Assembly (NCBI RefSeq): GCF_014647675.1
Contig: NZ_BMPQ01000015.1
Span: 123,454-187,453, forward strand
Length of the DNA stretch: 64,000 nucleotides
Source: Streptomyces flaveus
GTDB taxonomy: Bacteria; Actinomycetota; Actinomycetes; Streptomycetales; Streptomycetaceae
Direction: 5' to 3'
Made by a program: the position numbers and the translations under genes. This document shows positions 1 to 8,156 of the stretch, one piece after another. A model generated the notes under the pieces. It saw only the letters and a list, made by a program, of their open reading frames with translations. It was not told the DNA's origin and made no database searches. Every line of letters starts with the position of its first letter. Position 1 is the stretch's first letter.

Positions 1-54
1 CGGGTGCTGGCGGATCCCCGGCGGGTGGTGCTGAACGGACGGGTGGTCGGCTAG
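1..54 (+). CDS. C-terminal end of a truncated gene
   Basis: The first 54 bases read as an open frame of 17 codons ending in TAG, with actinobacterial codon use (G/C in nearly every third position). The gene runs off the left edge of the window, so only the last residues are visible and the product cannot be identified. The next 150 bases contain no other candidate gene. A weak GC-rich inverted repeat (CCGCCGC at 113-119 with GCGGCGG at 134-140) may be its terminator. Confidence is limited because a short open frame is expected by chance in such GC-rich DNA. Confidence 0.45.
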   Translation, partial: RVLADPRRVVLNGRVVG

Positions 55-202
55 GGAGCGCTGGGGAGCGGCTCATCAGGCAGCGTTCGCCCTGTGGACC
101 ACGGCACGAGTCCGCCGCCGTCGCTTGTTGGCTGCGGCGGGAACCCTATGCGACTGAGCTGAATTCAGTTAAGGTCTCGCGGCATCGACGAGGAGGTCGC
201 AA

Positions 203-898
203 ATGTCATTCGTTCTGATCCACGGAGCCGGCTTCGGTGCGAACTGTTGGGACGAGCTGATCCCCCATCTGAACGCGGAAGCGCTGGCAGTCGACCTTCC
301 GGGTCGCGGGACGAGAGCCGAAGTCGGACTGGGCACGGTCACTCTCGCGGACTGCGCCGATGCGGTCCGGGAGGATGTCGAGGCGAAGGACCTGCGAGAC
401 GTGGTGCTGGTCGGCCACTCCTTCGCGGGAGTCACGGTGCCGCGCGTCCTGGACCTCATACCCGAACGGATCCGCCAGGTCATCCTCGTGTCGGCCGTCG
501 TACCTCCCGACGGATCCCGGGTGCTCGACCAGATCGATCCCGGAGTGCGGGACCTGGTCGAACAGTCCATCGTCGGCGGTGTCTACCACCAGACACGCGA
601 GGGCGCCGCCGCGATGCTGTGCAACGACATGGACGACGCGACCGCCGCATCCGCTCTGGACCGGCTGGCCGACGACTCGGGTGCCCTGCTGAGGGAGCCC
701 GTGGACCTGAGCGGCTACCGGCGGGAGATACCCCGGACGTACGTGCACCTCACCCGGGACCAGTGCTACGTCGAGGAACTCCAGCAGCGATCCATCGCAC
801 TGCTTCGGCCGAACGTCGTCGATCTCGACACCGGCCACATGGCAATGATCAGCGCACCCGGAAAGCTCGCCGCCATCCTCAACGCCGTTCACGGCTGA
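203..898 (+). CDS. alpha/beta hydrolase (esterase-like)
   Basis: A 231-residue single-domain alpha/beta hydrolase, probably a cytoplasmic esterase. The oxyanion-hole loop is HGAG (residues 7-10), the nucleophile elbow is GHSFAG with Ser73, and the likely catalytic His is His212 in DTGHMAM. The acid is probably one of the Asp residues near 186, which I cannot fix. The length fits the small plant-methylesterase-like and salicylate-esterase-like branch, but the substrate is unknown. The ATG start has a strong GAGGAGG ribosome-binding site. A short palindrome CTGAATTCAG at 159-168 lies upstream and could be an operator. The gene converges on cobC with only 28 bases between them. Confidence 0.85.
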   Translation: MSFVLIHGAGFGANCWDELIPHLNAEALAVDLPGRGTRAEVGLGTVTLADCADAVREDVEAKDLRDVVLVGHSFAGVTVPRVLDLIPERIRQVILVSAVVPPDGSRVLDQIDPGVRDLVEQSIVGGVYHQTREGAAAMLCNDMDDATAASALDRLADDSGALLREPVDLSGYRREIPRTYVHLTRDQCYVEELQQRSIALLRPNVVDLDTGHMAMISAPGKLAAILNAVHG

Positions 899-926
899 TC
901 GCCGGGGCAGGGCAGTCCCCCCGCCG

Positions 927-2042
927 CTACCGCCCCACCCCTGTCACCGCCCTGTCCAGCGCCTGCAGGAACCGGTTCACCGTCGACCGGTCCCGTACCG
1001 CCAGCCGCAGCCACTCCTCGCCCAACCCCGGAAACGTATCCCCGCGGCGCACCGCGTACCCGAGGGTGCGCAGATGCCGTCGTACGACCGCCGCCCGAGG
1101 AAGCCGTACGAGGACGAAGGGACCCTCCGCGGGCTCCGCCACAGCCAACCCGTCGGAGGCGAACTCCTTGAGCCCCGCGACGAGATGGGTCCGGTCCGCA
1201 GCGACCCGGCGGGCCGCGTCGGCCTGTTCCGCGAGGGCCCGCGGGGACATGCAGGCCTCCGCCGCCGCGAGGGCCGGCGTGGAGACCGGCCACAGAGGCT
1301 GCGCCCGCTCCAGGTCCGCGATCGTCTCCGGAGGAGCGAGCACGTAGCCGATCCGCAGCCCGGCCAGACCCCACGTCTTCGTGAGGCTGCGCAGTACCAC
1401 CAGGCCGGGGACGTCGACACGCCCGGCAAGGGCCTCGCGCTCATCCGGTACCGCGTCCATGAACGCCTCGTCGATCACCAACGTCCGTCCGGGGCGGGCG
1501 AGTTCGGCGATCACCGCAGCCGGGTGGAGGACGGACGTCGGGTTCGTCGGGTTGCCGATCACCACCAGGTCCGCGTCCTCGGGGACCGCCGACGGGTCGA
1601 GGCGGAAGCCGTCCTCCTCCCGCAGCAGCACCCGGTCCACGGCGTGACCCGCGTCCCGCAACGCCGCCTCCGGCTCCGTGAACTGCGGGTGCACCACCAC
1701 CGGCTGACGTACCTTCAGGGCGCGGGCGAGCAGCACGAAGGCTTCCGCCGCGCCCGCCGTGAGGAGTACACACTCCACGGGGAGCCCGTGCCGGGCGGCC
1801 ACCGCCGCGCGCGCGGCCCGGCCGTCCGGGTAGGCGGCCAGCCCGGTCAGCGACTCGGCTATTCGCTCGCGCAGCCACGTCGGGGGCGTGTCGGCGCGGA
1901 CGTTCACCGCGAGGTCGACGAGGGCCGAGCCGTCGTCGCGTACCTCGGCGTCGCCGTGGTGACGGAGGTCGTGCGCCCGGTCCTCGGTTCCCTCGGGTCT
2001 CTCAGCGCGCATGGGAGTGTGCATGGCCGTGGTGGTGGCCAC
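927..2042 (-). CDS. cobC: CobC-type aminotransferase (threonine-phosphate decarboxylase-like)
   Basis: A fold-type I PLP enzyme of 371 residues related to histidinol-phosphate aminotransferase. It is expected to supply (R)-1-amino-2-propanol phosphate for the nucleotide loop, the partner reaction of CbiB. The cofactor lysine is Lys222 in SLTKTWGLAGLR. NPTNPT (164-169) and DEAF (191-194) are the conserved substrate and PLP loops. It is the last gene of the cob operon. The start is uncertain: this Met overlaps cbiX by 41 bases, and later in-frame ATGs at 2024 and 2012 give smaller overlaps. None has a clear ribosome-binding site, so translation is probably coupled to cbiX. Confidence 0.85.
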   Translation of the reverse strand: MATTTAMHTPMRAERPEGTEDRAHDLRHHGDAEVRDDGSALVDLAVNVRADTPPTWLRERIAESLTGLAAYPDGRAARAAVAARHGLPVECVLLTAGAAEAFVLLARALKVRQPVVVHPQFTEPEAALRDAGHAVDRVLLREEDGFRLDPSAVPEDADLVVIGNPTNPTSVLHPAAVIAELARPGRTLVIDEAFMDAVPDEREALAGRVDVPGLVVLRSLTKTWGLAGLRIGYVLAPPETIADLERAQPLWPVSTPALAAAEACMSPRALAEQADAARRVAADRTHLVAGLKEFASDGLAVAEPAEGPFVLVRLPRAAVVRRHLRTLGYAVRRGDTFPGLGEEWLRLAVRDRSTVNRFLQALDRAVTGVGR

Positions 2043-2931
2043 CGTGGTGGTGATCGTCGTCGTCCGGGTGGAAGTGCGGCTGCTGGGGCATGCCCACCTT
2101 GTCCTCGAAGCCCGGCAGTGCGATGCGGTAGACGCAGGAGTCGCAGTTCATCCGGAGGTCGCCGGCCACGGCTTCCCGATAGCGCTCCATCACCAGGTCG
2201 AGCAACTCCGGCTCCGGGCCGATGACTTCGGCCGACCGTACGTCGACCTCCGGGTGCGCCGCCGCCCAGCCCTCGGTCTGCAGCCGCACCCGGTCCGGCA
2301 GGATGCCGGTGAACAGGAAGTAGGGGAGTACAACGATCCGGCGGGCGCCCAGCCGCACGCAGCGGTCGAGCCCTGACGGCACATCCGGCGCCGCCAGCGA
2401 CACGAACGCCGTCTCCACGCCCGCGTACCCCCGCCCCTCCCACAGCAGCCGCGCCGCCTTGTGGACCTCCGCGTTGGCGTCCGGGTCGGTCGAGCCGCGG
2501 CCGACGAGGAGAACGGTCACATCGGCCCGGTCGAGGGGCGTGCGCGCCGTAGAGCCGAGCGCTTCGTCGAGCCGTCGCTCAAGGACGGCGAGCAGCGCGG
2601 GGTGCGGGCCGAGCGGGCGCCCGTAGGTGTACGAGATCCCCGGGTGCCGTTCCTTCTCACGGGCCAGCGCCGCCGGAATGTCGCCCTTGGCGTGCCCGGC
2701 GGACACGAGCATCAGCGGGACGGCGGCGAAACGGCGTACCCCTCGCTCGACCAGCTCCGTCACGGCGTCGCCGAGCGGCGGCGGGGACAGCTCGATGAAG
2801 CCGCCCGCAACGGGGAGTTCGGGGGTGCGGCGGCCCAACTCCCGCACGAAGTCACGGAAGGCCTCGGCGCCCGCCTCGTCCCGGGTGCCGTGTCCGGCGA
2901 TGAGCAGGGCGGGCGGCTGGGACGTGGTCAC
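2002..2931 (-). CDS. cbiX: CbiX-like sirohydrochlorin chelatase with His-rich tail
   Basis: A 309-residue class II chelatase made of two CbiX/SirB-like halves. The first half has the metal-site signatures AGHGTRD (His14) and SAGHAKGD (His80); the second repeats the fold around VGRGSTDP. The family inserts cobalt or ferrous iron into sirohydrochlorin, and operon membership favours cobalt. The last 24 residues (286-309) are almost entirely His, Asp and Gly, with about 11 histidines, as in other CbiX proteins with metal-storage tails. The GTG start at 2931 has GGAGA just upstream and a GTGA overlap with the cobH stop. A longer open frame upstream is cobH read in another frame. Confidence 0.9.
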   Translation of the reverse strand: MTTSQPPALLIAGHGTRDEAGAEAFRDFVRELGRRTPELPVAGGFIELSPPPLGDAVTELVERGVRRFAAVPLMLVSAGHAKGDIPAALAREKERHPGISYTYGRPLGPHPALLAVLERRLDEALGSTARTPLDRADVTVLLVGRGSTDPDANAEVHKAARLLWEGRGYAGVETAFVSLAAPDVPSGLDRCVRLGARRIVVLPYFLFTGILPDRVRLQTEGWAAAHPEVDVRSAEVIGPEPELLDLVMERYREAVAGDLRMNCDSCVYRIALPGFEDKVGMPQQPHFHPDDDDHHHGGHHHGHAHSHAR

Positions 2932-3557
2932 GGGTTCTCCTTCAGGGGCGCGGAGGCCTCGGATACGGGGTGTACGGGGTGTGAAGGGGGTACGGGGTGA
3001 TACAGCAGGGCGTTCAGCGCCGCCGCGGCGACCGCCGAACCGCCCTTCTCGGAGACGTTGCTGACGGCGGGCAGCCCGCTCTGACGCAACGCGGCCTTGG
3101 ACTCCGCCGCGCCCACGAAACCGACGGGCAGACCGATGACGAGCGCCGGAGCGGCGTCCAGCGTCAGCAGCTCCTCCAGCGCGGTCGGAGCGCAGCCGAT
3201 CACCCACAGCGCACCAGGCCCGACCTGCTCGTACGCGAGCCGGATCGCATGCGCCGAACGGGTCAGCCCAGGACCGGACTCGGCGTCCTTCAGCCGGCAC
3301 ACGGTCTCGCGCCGGGTGATGCCCGCCGCGACCATCTCCACGTCCACCACGACGGGCGCCCCGCCGTGCAGCGCGGCATGGGCCTTCTCCAGCGCGCCCT
3401 CGTCCATGACGAGATCCTCCGCGTACGCGAGGTCGGCCGCCGAGTGGATCACCCGCTCCACGACCGCGCGCGTCAGCGGCGGGAAGTGCGAGGTGTCGAG
3501 CCGGGAGCGCAGCCGCCGGAAGGACTCCACCTCGATGGGGTGTACGACGCGGTTCAC
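2928..3557 (-). CDS. cobH: precorrin-8X methylmutase
   Basis: A 209-residue protein that moves the C-11 methyl group to C-12, turning precorrin-8X into hydrogenobyrinic acid (or the cobalt form into cobyrinic acid). The catalytic histidine region VIHSAADLAYAEDLV is present with His38. The conserved VVVDVEMVAAGI, IGCAPTAL and GLPVGFVGAAESK stretches follow in family order. Length is normal. The GTG start overlaps the stop of the cbiG-cobJ gene by four bases, and its own TGA overlaps the cbiX GTG, so it is translationally coupled on both sides. The last 20 residues, a Pro/His/Val-rich tail, fall outside the conserved domain. Confidence 0.93.
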   Translation of the reverse strand: MNRVVHPIEVESFRRLRSRLDTSHFPPLTRAVVERVIHSAADLAYAEDLVMDEGALEKAHAALHGGAPVVVDVEMVAAGITRRETVCRLKDAESGPGLTRSAHAIRLAYEQVGPGALWVIGCAPTALEELLTLDAAPALVIGLPVGFVGAAESKAALRQSGLPAVSNVSEKGGSAVAAAALNALLYHPVPPSHPVHPVSEASAPLKENP

Positions 3558-5245
3558 CTGGCCTCCTCCTGCCAGCGGTAGCCGCGCGGCGTGACCATGC
3601 GGCCCGCGATCTCACGGGTCGCCGTGTTGCCCACCGTCACGACCGTCATCATGTCGACGGTGGCCGCGTCGAGTTCGGCGAGCGTGGTGAGGCGGCTGGA
3701 CTCGTCCGGGCGCGAGGCGTTGCGTACGACACCGACGGGCGTCGCCGGCTCCCGGTGCTCGCCGAGGATCGCGAGCGCCTTGGGCAGCTGCCAATCGCGG
3801 CCCCGGCTACGGGGGTTGTAGAACGTCACCACGATGTCCGCCTCCGCGGCGGCCCGTACCCGCCGCTCGATGATCTCCCACGGCGTGTGCAGGTCGGACA
3901 GGCTGATCGACACGTGGTCATGGCCGAGCGGCGCCCCCAGGATCGCCCCGGCCGCGAGCGCGGCGGTCACTCCCGGCACTCCGACCACGTCGATGTCGTC
4001 GGACGCCTCCGCGAGCGCGGGCGAGGCCATCGCGTACACGCCCGCGTCCCCGCTGCCGATCAGCGCCACCGCATGCCCGAGTCGCGCCTCCGCCACTGCG
4101 GTTCGGGCCCGCTCCTCCTCCGCGCCGAGCCCGGACTGAAGGATCCGGGTGCCGGGGCGGAGCAGGTCGCGGATCTGGTCGACGTACTGGTCGAGCCCGA
4201 CGAGCACGGAGGCGCGGCGCAGTTCGTCCTTGGCGCGTGGGGTGAGGAGGTCGCGCGCGCCGGGACCGAGCCCGACGACGGCGAGTCGGCCGCGGGAGGG
4301 ACGCCGTACGACGGCACAGGTCGCCATCGCGGGCTGTCCGGCCCGTCCGGCCGACTTCCGCTTGGGTACGAGGAGTTCGCCGCCCCGTACGAGCGCGGCG
4401 GCCTCCGCGACGGAGGGCGTACCGACGGCGGCAAGCGGGGCGTCCGACGGGTTCGGCACGGCCACGGCCGCCAACTCCTCGGCGGAGTACGTGACCAGAG
4501 GGACCCCGAGGCGGGCGGCTGCCTCCACGATGCCGGGCTCGTCGGCCTTGGCGTCGACGGTGGCGAGTTCCGCGAGGGACTTCGCGGAGAGCCCGGCGTC
4601 ACGCAGGGCGTCCTCGATGTTCGCCAACACCTCGTCCACGGGGGCGCCCTTGGAAGCGCCGACGCCGACGACGAGGGACGGCGGACGGAGGACGACTTCG
4701 TGCGCGGTGGGCTCGGCCAGGCGGTCGCTGACGCGGATCGTGTACTGACCTGCCGGGGCGACGGGAAGCGGTGGCAGGGGCCACGGCACCTCTGCCTCCA
4801 GGGCGACGGGCTCCCCGTCCAGCAGGGCCCGCGACACGGCGGCGACATCCCCCTCGACCGGAAAACCGAGCGTGTCGAGGCCGGGCACCCCGACCGCGTC
4901 CGTCGCCGTCGTCACCACGGGCTGCGCGCCGAGCAACTCACCCACCGCGCCCGCGAGTTCATTGGCGCCGCCCCCGTGCCCGCCGACGAGCGAGACGGCG
5001 AACCGTCCGCCCTCGTCGACACACACGATCCCGGGGTCGGACGCCTTGTCCGCCAACAGTGGCGCGACGAGCCGCACAACAGCCCCAGTCGCCAGGAAGC
5101 ACACCAGCTGCTCACACTCCGCGAAGGCCCGCCGCACGGCATCGCCCACCGGGCCGTCGTACACCCGCGTGCGATCCGGCCAGGCCGCGGCCACCCGTTC
5201 ACGGGCCCTGGCACCCGCTGCCGTCGCCGAAATCAGGCCGATCAC
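3554..5245 (-). CDS. cobJ: CbiG-CobJ fusion: cobalamin biosynthesis protein / precorrin-3B C17-methyltransferase
   Basis: A 563-residue fusion. Residues 1-120 match the CbiG N-terminal half, with the conserved GGHGGGANELA at 88-98. Residues about 190-310 match the CbiG C-terminal (CobE-like) half starting LVVGVGASKG. Residues 320-563 are a CobJ/CbiH SAM-dependent methyltransferase beginning VVGLGPGARDLLTPRA, with GSGDAGVYAM and VVTFYNPRSRGRDWQL. CobJ/CbiH methylates C-17 during ring contraction, and CbiG opens the delta-lactone in the cobalt-early route. The GTG start at 5245 has a GAGGGAG ribosome-binding site and a GTGA overlap with cobL; a start 14 codons earlier is less likely. Confidence 0.9.
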   Translation of the reverse strand: MIGLISATAAGARARERVAAAWPDRTRVYDGPVGDAVRRAFAECEQLVCFLATGAVVRLVAPLLADKASDPGIVCVDEGGRFAVSLVGGHGGGANELAGAVGELLGAQPVVTTATDAVGVPGLDTLGFPVEGDVAAVSRALLDGEPVALEAEVPWPLPPLPVAPAGQYTIRVSDRLAEPTAHEVVLRPPSLVVGVGASKGAPVDEVLANIEDALRDAGLSAKSLAELATVDAKADEPGIVEAAARLGVPLVTYSAEELAAVAVPNPSDAPLAAVGTPSVAEAAALVRGGELLVPKRKSAGRAGQPAMATCAVVRRPSRGRLAVVGLGPGARDLLTPRAKDELRRASVLVGLDQYVDQIRDLLRPGTRILQSGLGAEEERARTAVAEARLGHAVALIGSGDAGVYAMASPALAEASDDIDVVGVPGVTAALAAGAILGAPLGHDHVSISLSDLHTPWEIIERRVRAAAEADIVVTFYNPRSRGRDWQLPKALAILGEHREPATPVGVVRNASRPDESSRLTTLAELDAATVDMMTVVTVGNTATREIAGRMVTPRGYRWQEEAR

Positions 5246-6528
5246 TGAGTAACTCCCTCGGTACGCGCCTGAGGCCTGACGCCCCACAGCAGAAAGACGG
5301 GATTGGTCGCCGCGAGCCGGGTCACGTCCCCGGGCAGCGGCGCGAGCCGGGACGACTGCAGCAGTACGCCGTCACAGCCGAACCCGGCGGCCAGTAGCGC
5401 CTCCCGCACCGCCGGAACCCGGTCCAGCGCGGCCATCGCCACCACGACCGACCGCCGCGCCCGCCGTGCGCAGGCCGTCACGATCGCGGGCAGCTCACGC
5501 CCGCCGCCGCCGATGAACACGGCGTCGGGGTCGGGGAGTTCGGACAGTACGGCGGGTGCGACGCCCTGCACGGCGGTCACGTGGACGCCGTGCGCGGCGG
5601 CGTTGGCGCGTACGCGCTCCACGCCGTCCCCACTCTTCTCGACGGCGGTCACGGCGGCCCCGAGCCGCGCGCACTCCACGGCGACCGAGCCGGAGCCCGC
5701 GCCGATGTCCCAGACGTGGTCGCCGAGCCGCGGCCCGAGCCGGGCCAGCGCCAGGGCACGTACCTCGAACTTGCTGATCATCGAGTCGCGGTACGTGAAC
5801 TCGCCCTCGTCCAGGGCCCATTGGGGGGGCCCGGGTGGTGGCCCGGCGATCGTACGCACGGGGGAGAGGATGCGTGACTCGTCGAGGCACAGCACGACGC
5901 TGACCGCCGTTCCCCACTCGCGGGCGGCGGCCTCGGCGGGCGTGACCCGCTCGACGCGCTCGTCCGAGCCCGAACCCAGGGCCGAGGCCACGACGAGGAC
6001 GCGCTCGCTCGACTGCGACTGCGACTGCGACTGCGATTGCAGCGCGGCGCCCAGTTCCGCGGGCCCGGCGCCCGGACCGGTCAGCACCGCCACCTTCGGG
6101 TGGGCCAGGCAGACGTTCACTGCGGTCCGTGGATCCCGGCCGTGAGCGCTCACCACGACCGCGTCGTCCCAGGTCAGGCCCAGTCGTGCGAAGGCGGTGG
6201 CGACGGAGGAGACACCGGGGCGTACGTCCAGGGTGTGGGCGCCGAAGCGCTCGGCGAGCGCTCGTACGATGCCGAAGAAGCCGGGGTCCCCGGAGGCCAG
6301 TACGACGACCCGCTGTTGATCGGCGTGATGCGCGGGCTTCTTCAGGTGCTGCTCGATCGCGTCGAGGGCGGGGGGCAGCGGACCGAGGACGATCCGTTCC
6401 ACCGTGTCCGGCAGGCGGGCCGCCGCCAGATGCCGACGGGCGCCCACGACGAGTGTCGCCGCGGCCAACTCGGCCTCGGCGTCCGGAGGAAGGGGCGCCC
6501 CCGTTCCCGTACCGACGACGGTGATCAT
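5242..6528 (-). CDS. cobL: precorrin-6Y C5,15-methyltransferase (decarboxylating), CbiE-CbiT fusion
   Basis: A 428-residue bifunctional enzyme. The N-terminal CbiE domain (about 1-200) carries VVGTGTG, ASGDPGFFG and the VRPGVSS loop and methylates C-5. The C-terminal CbiT domain (about 230-428) is a class I methyltransferase with the SAM site DIGAGSGSVAVE; it methylates C-15 and decarboxylates the C-12 acetate. The two domains are joined through a run of five Gln-Ser pairs (164-173) encoded by a hexanucleotide repeat. This is a low-complexity insertion at a CbiE surface loop and is unlikely to be catalytic. Four-base overlaps tie it to cobM upstream and cbiG-cobJ downstream. Confidence 0.93.
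   Translation of the reverse strand: MITVVGTGTGAPLPPDAEAELAAATLVVGARRHLAAARLPDTVERIVLGPLPPALDAIEQHLKKPAHHADQQRVVVLASGDPGFFGIVRALAERFGAHTLDVRPGVSSVATAFARLGLTWDDAVVVSAHGRDPRTAVNVCLAHPKVAVLTGPGAGPAELGAALQSQSQSQSQSSERVLVVASALGSGSDERVERVTPAEAAAREWGTAVSVVLCLDESRILSPVRTIAGPPPGPPQWALDEGEFTYRDSMISKFEVRALALARLGPRLGDHVWDIGAGSGSVAVECARLGAAVTAVEKSGDGVERVRANAAAHGVHVTAVQGVAPAVLSELPDPDAVFIGGGGRELPAIVTACARRARRSVVVAMAALDRVPAVREALLAAGFGCDGVLLQSSRLAPLPGDVTRLAATNPVFLLWGVRPQARTEGVTQ
6009..6040. repeat. hexanucleotide microsatellite inside cobL
   Basis: About five tandem copies of CTGCGA (one degenerate to TTGCAG at the end) encode alternating Gln and Ser on the minus strand. The unit is six bases long, so changes in copy number would keep the cobL frame and only alter loop length. 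Confidence 0.8.
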
Positions 6529-7352
6529 GGTGTGGCACCCCGCATGCCTTGCGTACGCAGCGCCTTACGAGCTTCCGGGTCCGCCTTGCGGAAGCCGTGG
6601 AAGTGGCCCGGGTGGTAGAGGTGTGAGCGGGTGCCGTGCGCGTCGAGGGCCGGGCCGACCAGGAACAGGGTGTGCTTCCACAGCTTGTGCTCCTTGACGG
6701 TCTCCTCCAGCGTGCTGATCGTGCACTTCACGATCAGCTCCTCGGGCCAGGTCGCCTGGTACGCGACCACGACCGGCGTCGTCGTCGGGTAGCCGCCCTC
6801 CAGCAGCTCCCGTACGAGCTGGCCGCTGCGGGCGGCGGACAGGAACAGCGCCATGGTGGTGCCGTGGCGGGCGAACTCGCGGACCTCCTCGCCCGGCGGC
6901 ATGGGCGTCTTGCCGCCGCCGAGGCGGGTGAGGATCACGGACTGGGCGATCTCGGGGATGGTCAGCTCGCGCCCAGCCAGCGCCGCGACGGCGGAGAAGG
7001 AGGAGACGCCGGGGACGATCTCGGTCTCGATGCCGATGTTCTCGCACCGGTCGACCTGCTCCTGCGTGCCGCCCCACAGCGCCGGGTCGCCGGAGTGGAT
7101 GCGGGCCACCTTCAGGCCTTCCGCCGCGGCCCGCTCGTACACGGCGACGACGTCCTCGAGCGACATGGTCGCCGAGTCGAGAATCTCCGCTCCTTCGCGC
7201 GCGTGCTCCAGGACCTCCTCCTGCACCAGGCTGGCCGCCCAGATGACGATGTCGGCCTCGGCGATCGCCTTCGCGGCACGGAAGGTGAGCAGGTCGGCTG
7301 CGCCGGGCCCGGCGCCGACGAAGGTCACCTTGGGGGTGGGGGCGTCGGGCAT
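6525..7352 (-). CDS. cobM: precorrin-4 C11-methyltransferase
   Basis: A 275-residue tetrapyrrole methylase of the CobM/CbiF family, adding the SAM methyl group at C-11 after ring contraction. Family signatures are intact: VGAGPGAADLLTFRAAK at the N terminus, HSGDPALWGGTQEQ in the SAM pocket and VPGVSSFSAVAALAG. Length is typical. The stop overlaps the cobL start as ATGA. Upstream, 51 bases separate it from cobI, the widest gap in this half of the operon. The C-terminal tail (about 245-275, HLYHPGHFHGF onwards) is His-rich, as is often seen in actinobacterial CobM. Confidence 0.94.
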   Translation of the reverse strand: MPDAPTPKVTFVGAGPGAADLLTFRAAKAIAEADIVIWAASLVQEEVLEHAREGAEILDSATMSLEDVVAVYERAAAEGLKVARIHSGDPALWGGTQEQVDRCENIGIETEIVPGVSSFSAVAALAGRELTIPEIAQSVILTRLGGGKTPMPPGEEVREFARHGTTMALFLSAARSGQLVRELLEGGYPTTTPVVVAYQATWPEELIVKCTISTLEETVKEHKLWKHTLFLVGPALDAHGTRSHLYHPGHFHGFRKADPEARKALRTQGMRGATP

Positions 7353-7403
7353 GGGGTGGGTCCTCTCCTACGAGTGGTACGAGTGATCAGCGATTTCGGG
7401 CGG

Positions 7404-8156
7404 TCACAGCTTGCCGCCGCGTTTGCCGTGGCGTTGAGCTGGGGCGATGAGGGTGGAGAGGTAGGGCAGGGGAGTGCCGTCCAGGTCGGCCGCGGGGCTG
7501 ATCGACTCGTCGGGCAGGCCGAGTGCGGAACCCCATACCGCGTCATCGAGCCGCCCGGTCTCCCGCAGCGCCGCGACCACTTCCTCCGCGAGGCGGCCGA
7601 ACTTGTACGCGACCACCGTGGCCGGACCGGCGAGCGCGTCCTTCAGCGCTGCGGCGCCGGCCGTGACGGGGACGAGGGTGAGTGGCTCGGTGCCCTCGGT
7701 CAGTACGGCACCTGAGCGGGCAGCGAGGTCCTGCATGGCGGTGATGCCGGGCACCGTTTCGACGACCGTCCCCGGAACCAACTCCTCGATGGTCTGCGCG
7801 AGATAGGTGAACGTGGAGTACACGTTCGGGTCGCCGATGGTCGCGAAGGCGACCGTTCCGTGGGTGCGCAGCAGCTCGGCCACCCGTGCACCGGCCGCGT
7901 CCCAGGCGGCCTCGCGCCGCGCGCGGTCCGACCGCTCGTTGAGCGCGAACACGACCCGTACGACCTTGTCCTCGGGCACGTAGTGCAGCACGGTGGCCTC
8001 GGCGCGGCCGCGCTCGCCGCCATCTTTTCCATCAGATGCAGCCATCACGGGAACGACGACCACGTCCGCCGCACGGAGAGCGTTGACCCCCTTGACGGTC
8101 ACGAGCTCCGGGTCCCCGGGGCCGACCCCGACTCCGATCAGTCTGCTGCTGCTCAT
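7404..8156 (-). CDS. cobI: precorrin-2 C20-methyltransferase
   Basis: A 250-residue CobI/CbiL-type tetrapyrrole methylase that methylates C-20 of precorrin-2 (or cobalt-factor II), the first committed step toward corrins. The signatures GVGVGPGDPELVTVKGV, ATIGDPNVYSTFTYL and VPGITAMQDLAA are present. The ATG at 8156 overlaps the cobB stop as ATGA, which fixes the start. An open frame continues 99 codons upstream but is only the cobB coding region read out of frame. In some actinobacteria CobI is fused to CobJ; here CobJ is fused to CbiG instead and CobI stands alone. Confidence 0.93.
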   Translation of the reverse strand: MSSSRLIGVGVGPGDPELVTVKGVNALRAADVVVVPVMAASDGKDGGERGRAEATVLHYVPEDKVVRVVFALNERSDRARREAAWDAAGARVAELLRTHGTVAFATIGDPNVYSTFTYLAQTIEELVPGTVVETVPGITAMQDLAARSGAVLTEGTEPLTLVPVTAGAAALKDALAGPATVVAYKFGRLAEEVVAALRETGRLDDAVWGSALGLPDESISPAADLDGTPLPYLSTLIAPAQRHGKRGGKL

